NCBI GenBank assembly: GCA_030751555.1
Contig: JASMFX010000043.1
Span: 1 to 5,796 of the forward strand
Source: Candidatus Woesearchaeota archaeon
GTDB lineage: Archaea > Nanoarchaeota > Nanoarchaeia > Woesearchaeales > CALCXY01
Direction: 5' to 3'
DNA: 5,796 nt
Below are positions 4,337 through 5,796 of the stretch, piece by piece. The position numbers and the translations under genes are program-made. Numbering within the stretch: position 1 is the first letter of the stretch; each line of letters opens with the position of its first letter. The notes beneath the pieces were generated by a model. That model did not search any database, had not been told where the DNA came from, and was given only the letters and a program-made list of their open reading frames with translations.

Positions 4337-4737
4337 TCTAATGCTTCAAATAACTTATCCAAATTTTTAAAGTGTTCTTCAAGATTTTTTTTCTTATCTC
4401 TAATTATCTTTTTCTTAATGTCTCTATCTCTTTTTATTGATTCCATTGTTCTTTCACTGAAGAAAGTTCCTACAATAGTTCCTATTAATCCTACAATAAC
4501 TGTGAGAAAAATATCCAGCTTTGAAGTTTCCTCCCTATAAATCAAGTTGTAAATAAGTAGAATAAAAAAAGAAGTAAAGATAAGCAGAACAAAAAGCAAT
4601 TGAATAAATTTTATGTACCCTTTCTCTTCCATGCATATAGATCTTATTTCTCTTATTATCCATCTAAAATTCCGCACTAAAAATATCAGAATGATAAGAG
4701 CAATACTTATCAAAGATAACAGCATTATTAATTCCAT
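4333..4737 (-). CDS. Three-helix membrane protein with basic coiled-coil tail
   Basis: A 134-residue integral membrane protein. Hydrophobic segments are at residues 2-21, 43-66 and 75-93; the basic loop VRNFRWIIREIR (21-32) and the tail are probably on the cytoplasmic side. The third segment carries glycines 83, 86 and 90 in a GxxGxxxG pattern that favours tight helix packing. Residues 95-134 are highly charged and helical (SIKRDRDIKKKIIRDKKKNLEE, then FKNLDKLFEAL), ending in a coiled-coil-like stretch. The layout resembles many small uncharacterised membrane proteins; no family is recognised. The first ATG is chosen because a TACTTAAATACT box is centred 28 bases upstream; a second ATG at residue 5 is possible. 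It converges on the 32-aa peptide gene with overlapping stop codons. Confidence 0.75.
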   Translation of the reverse strand: MELIMLLSLISIALIILIFLVRNFRWIIREIRSICMEEKGYIKFIQLLFVLLIFTSFFILLIYNLIYREETSKLDIFLTVIVGLIGTIVGTFFSERTMESIKRDRDIKKKIIRDKKKNLEEHFKNLDKLFEALD

Positions 4738-4758
4738 AATATTATCAAAACCAAAAAA

Positions 4759-4771
4759 TAGTATTTAAGTA
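4759..4771 (-). promoter_or_regulatory. TATA promoter of the membrane protein gene
   Basis: TACTTAAATACTA on the minus strand, centred 28 bases before the ATG at 4737; implies a leaderless transcript. Confidence 0.55.
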
Positions 4772-4829
4772 TTTATGTGGTGGGAAATATATTGTCAAGA
4801 ACTGTCTCACTTCCCAAACTTACCCATTT

Positions 4830-5243
4830 TCAGCTCTCCCTAGTATGTAGTGGATCATTAACACATCTTCCCATCTCATCAGCTATCTTTCCAGACAACT
4901 TACAGCTAAATCCTTCTGGACATCCAAAACCAGCAATTCCACCGCATTCACACATTACTTCGCATGATTGGATACAAACCTCTGCTCCAGTGCCAGCACA
5001 AGGTGAACCACATTCATTCCAATGGCCTCCTGCAGCTTCGCAAGCCTTATGAGTCAATCCTTCAGAATCCTTTGGGTCTACATGTTCCTCTGCCTCATCC
5101 ACTTCTTGCTGAATCCTAGGATCATTTTTAACCTGCTCCAAAATCTTGTCTATCTCCTCCTGGCTATTATCCTTTACCTCAGGTGGCGCACAGGCTAAGA
5201 GCAAGAACACACAAAAAACAAGAACAATCATTGATTTTCTCAT
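4830..5243 (-). CDS. Cysteine-rich lipoprotein (ten-cysteine C-terminal domain)
   Basis: A 137-residue surface lipoprotein. A short basic start (MRKS) and a hydrophobic run lead into lipobox LLAC, with C18 the lipidated cysteine. Residues 22-60 are an acidic, probably helical stalk (SQEEIDKILEQV, QEVDEAEEHVDPKDSE). Residues 64-130 form a compact disulfide-rich domain with ten cysteines at 68, 78, 82, 90, 94, 98, 100, 108, 114 and 127, enough for five disulfides. It has the hallmarks GGHWNECGSPC and CECGGIAGFGCPEGFSC. Similar C-GG-W-CGS-C modules occur in exported proteins of small-genome bacteria and archaea, but I cannot name a defined family. A TATA box is centred 27 bases from the ATG. It is divergent from the next exported-protein gene. 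The role is likely extracellular binding or protection. Confidence 0.8.
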   Translation of the reverse strand: MRKSMIVLVFCVFLLLACAPPEVKDNSQEEIDKILEQVKNDPRIQQEVDEAEEHVDPKDSEGLTHKACEAAGGHWNECGSPCAGTGAEVCIQSCEVMCECGGIAGFGCPEGFSCKLSGKIADEMGRCVNDPLHTRES

Positions 5244-5263
5244 GTTTGAACATGCTTCTTCGA

Positions 5264-5274
5264 TCTTTATAAAT
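5264..5274 (-). promoter_or_regulatory. TATA promoter of the cysteine-rich lipoprotein
   Basis: ATTTATAAAG on the minus strand, preceded by a purine-rich AGAAAG flank and centred 27 bases before the ATG at 5243. Confidence 0.6.
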
Positions 5275-5324
5275 CTTTCTTCATGTCAGTATGATTATAT
5301 TACCACTCTAAAGTAATAAAGAAC

Positions 5325-5340
5325 CCAAAGATTTATAAAT
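5325..5340 (+). promoter_or_regulatory. TATA promoter of the 5367 gene
   Basis: CCAAAG followed by ATTTATAAAT, centred about 32 bases before the ATG at 5367; any leader would be only a few bases long. It is divergent from the lipoprotein promoter, about 60 bases away. Confidence 0.55.
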
Positions 5341-5366
5341 TCAACTTAGCTTTAAAAACCTATACA

Positions 5367-5796
5367 ATGAGAAACTTTCCAACAATTGCAAAATTACTAA
5401 CACTTATAGGATTAGCAGGATCAATTAAAGATAGTCCTCAAATAAACTCTGAAGTAATTCAATTGCTCAATCCGAAAACAGCTATCTCTCAGCCAATTGC
5501 TCCAGAAACCAATCCAGCCAACTCGCTACCAGCAATAATTGAAGAGCAAGAGCCTGATCCAGAGGAACTCGTTGTCTACTCAAGCCCTAGTTGGCATCCT
5601 ACTAGAGGAACACGCAAAGCCCCAGCAACTCCAAGGCAACATTATGATAGAGAACTTACCCTTCCATTTGATAATCCTCTTGAATCTTCTGAAGCAAATA
5701 CAGCTCTTAGATACTCCTTTTCTCAACTCTCTGGAAAACTAACTGATTATCTAGGAGATCAAGGATTAGATAATGTTCTAGCAGGCCGTATTGGAC
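5367..5796 (+). CDS. Partial putative exported protein (3' end outside window)
   Basis: An open frame from ATG at 5367 runs without a stop to the right edge, giving at least 143 residues. It starts MRNFPTIAKLLTLIGLAGSI, a weak signal peptide or anchor with a short hydrophobic core. Residues 25-95 are low in hydrophobics and rich in proline and acidic residues (QPIAPETNP, EEQEPDPEE), typical of an extended linker in secreted proteins. From about residue 97 a folded region seems to begin (YDRELTLPFDNPL, RYSFSQLSGKLTDYL). No family can be named because the main domain is cut off. The start is supported by the TATA box. It shares a 123-base divergent promoter region with the cysteine-rich lipoprotein, so the two could be co-regulated surface proteins. 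Confidence 0.65.
   Translation, partial: MRNFPTIAKLLTLIGLAGSIKDSPQINSEVIQLLNPKTAISQPIAPETNPANSLPAIIEEQEPDPEELVVYSSPSWHPTRGTRKAPATPRQHYDRELTLPFDNPLESSEANTALRYSFSQLSGKLTDYLGDQGLDNVLAGRIG

Noticed and set aside
4777..5052. 91-codon plus-strand frame opposite the cysteine-rich lipoprotein
   Set aside because: It is antisense to a gene with a lipobox and ordered cysteines; serine/proline-rich composition is typical of a complement-strand shadow.
5539..5742. 67-codon frame within the right-edge gene
   Set aside because: It sits inside the longer frame that starts at 5367 with its own promoter and remains open to the edge; no separate signals.

Overview
The window looks archaeal, and most likely comes from a DPANN-type lineage (Woesearchaeota/Pacearchaeota-like). 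The lineage guess is inference. What supports archaea is direct: nearly every start codon has an A/T-rich TATA element centred 26-28 bases upstream, several with a purine-rich BRE-like CGAAA flank. Most genes also lack a Shine-Dalgarno site, which implies leaderless transcripts. The tyrosine recombinase resembles archaeal XerA. The sequence is A/T-rich, genes are small and many have no recognisable family. No rRNA, tRNA, CRISPR array or insertion sequence was seen.

Layout. (1) Positions 1-1311, plus strand: the 3' part of a winged-helix protein that runs off the left edge, a related coiled-coil plus winged-helix protein, and a small cysteine-cluster protein (YkgJ-like) 11 bases behind it. The first two share an in-frame KIES..EH segment at the end of their coiled coils and look like diverged paralogues. 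(2) Positions 1312-2270, plus strand: an unusual accessory stretch. It holds an 81-aa orphan gene, a compact structured spacer with overlapping hairpins and three short direct repeats, and an orphan gene split by a one-base frameshift (129 aa if repaired). A promoter/leader-like repeat occurs three times, spaced about 440 bases apart. (3) Positions 2281-2732, minus strand: a two-gene toxin-antitoxin operon (RelE/ParE-type toxin) with an ATGA overlap and a 12-base palindrome next to its promoter. (4) Positions 2795-4135, minus strand: a putative lipoprotein and a complete XerA-type recombinase. (5) Positions 4238-4737: a 32-codon plus-strand peptide gene with a textbook archaeal promoter, converging on a three-helix membrane protein; their stop codons overlap. 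(6) Positions 4830-5796: a ten-cysteine lipoprotein on the minus strand, and divergent from it the start of a putative exported protein that leaves the window on the right.

How the genes fit together. Most appear to be independently transcribed small accessory genes rather than one pathway. The combination of recombinase, toxin-antitoxin pair, repeated promoter units and a decayed orphan gene suggests a region of gene gain and loss. The three lipoprotein or exported products plus the membrane protein suggest a cell-surface component. I found no proof of a new defence or mobile system. The best candidates for something undescribed are the 1312-2270 repeat region and the leaderless 32-aa peptide.
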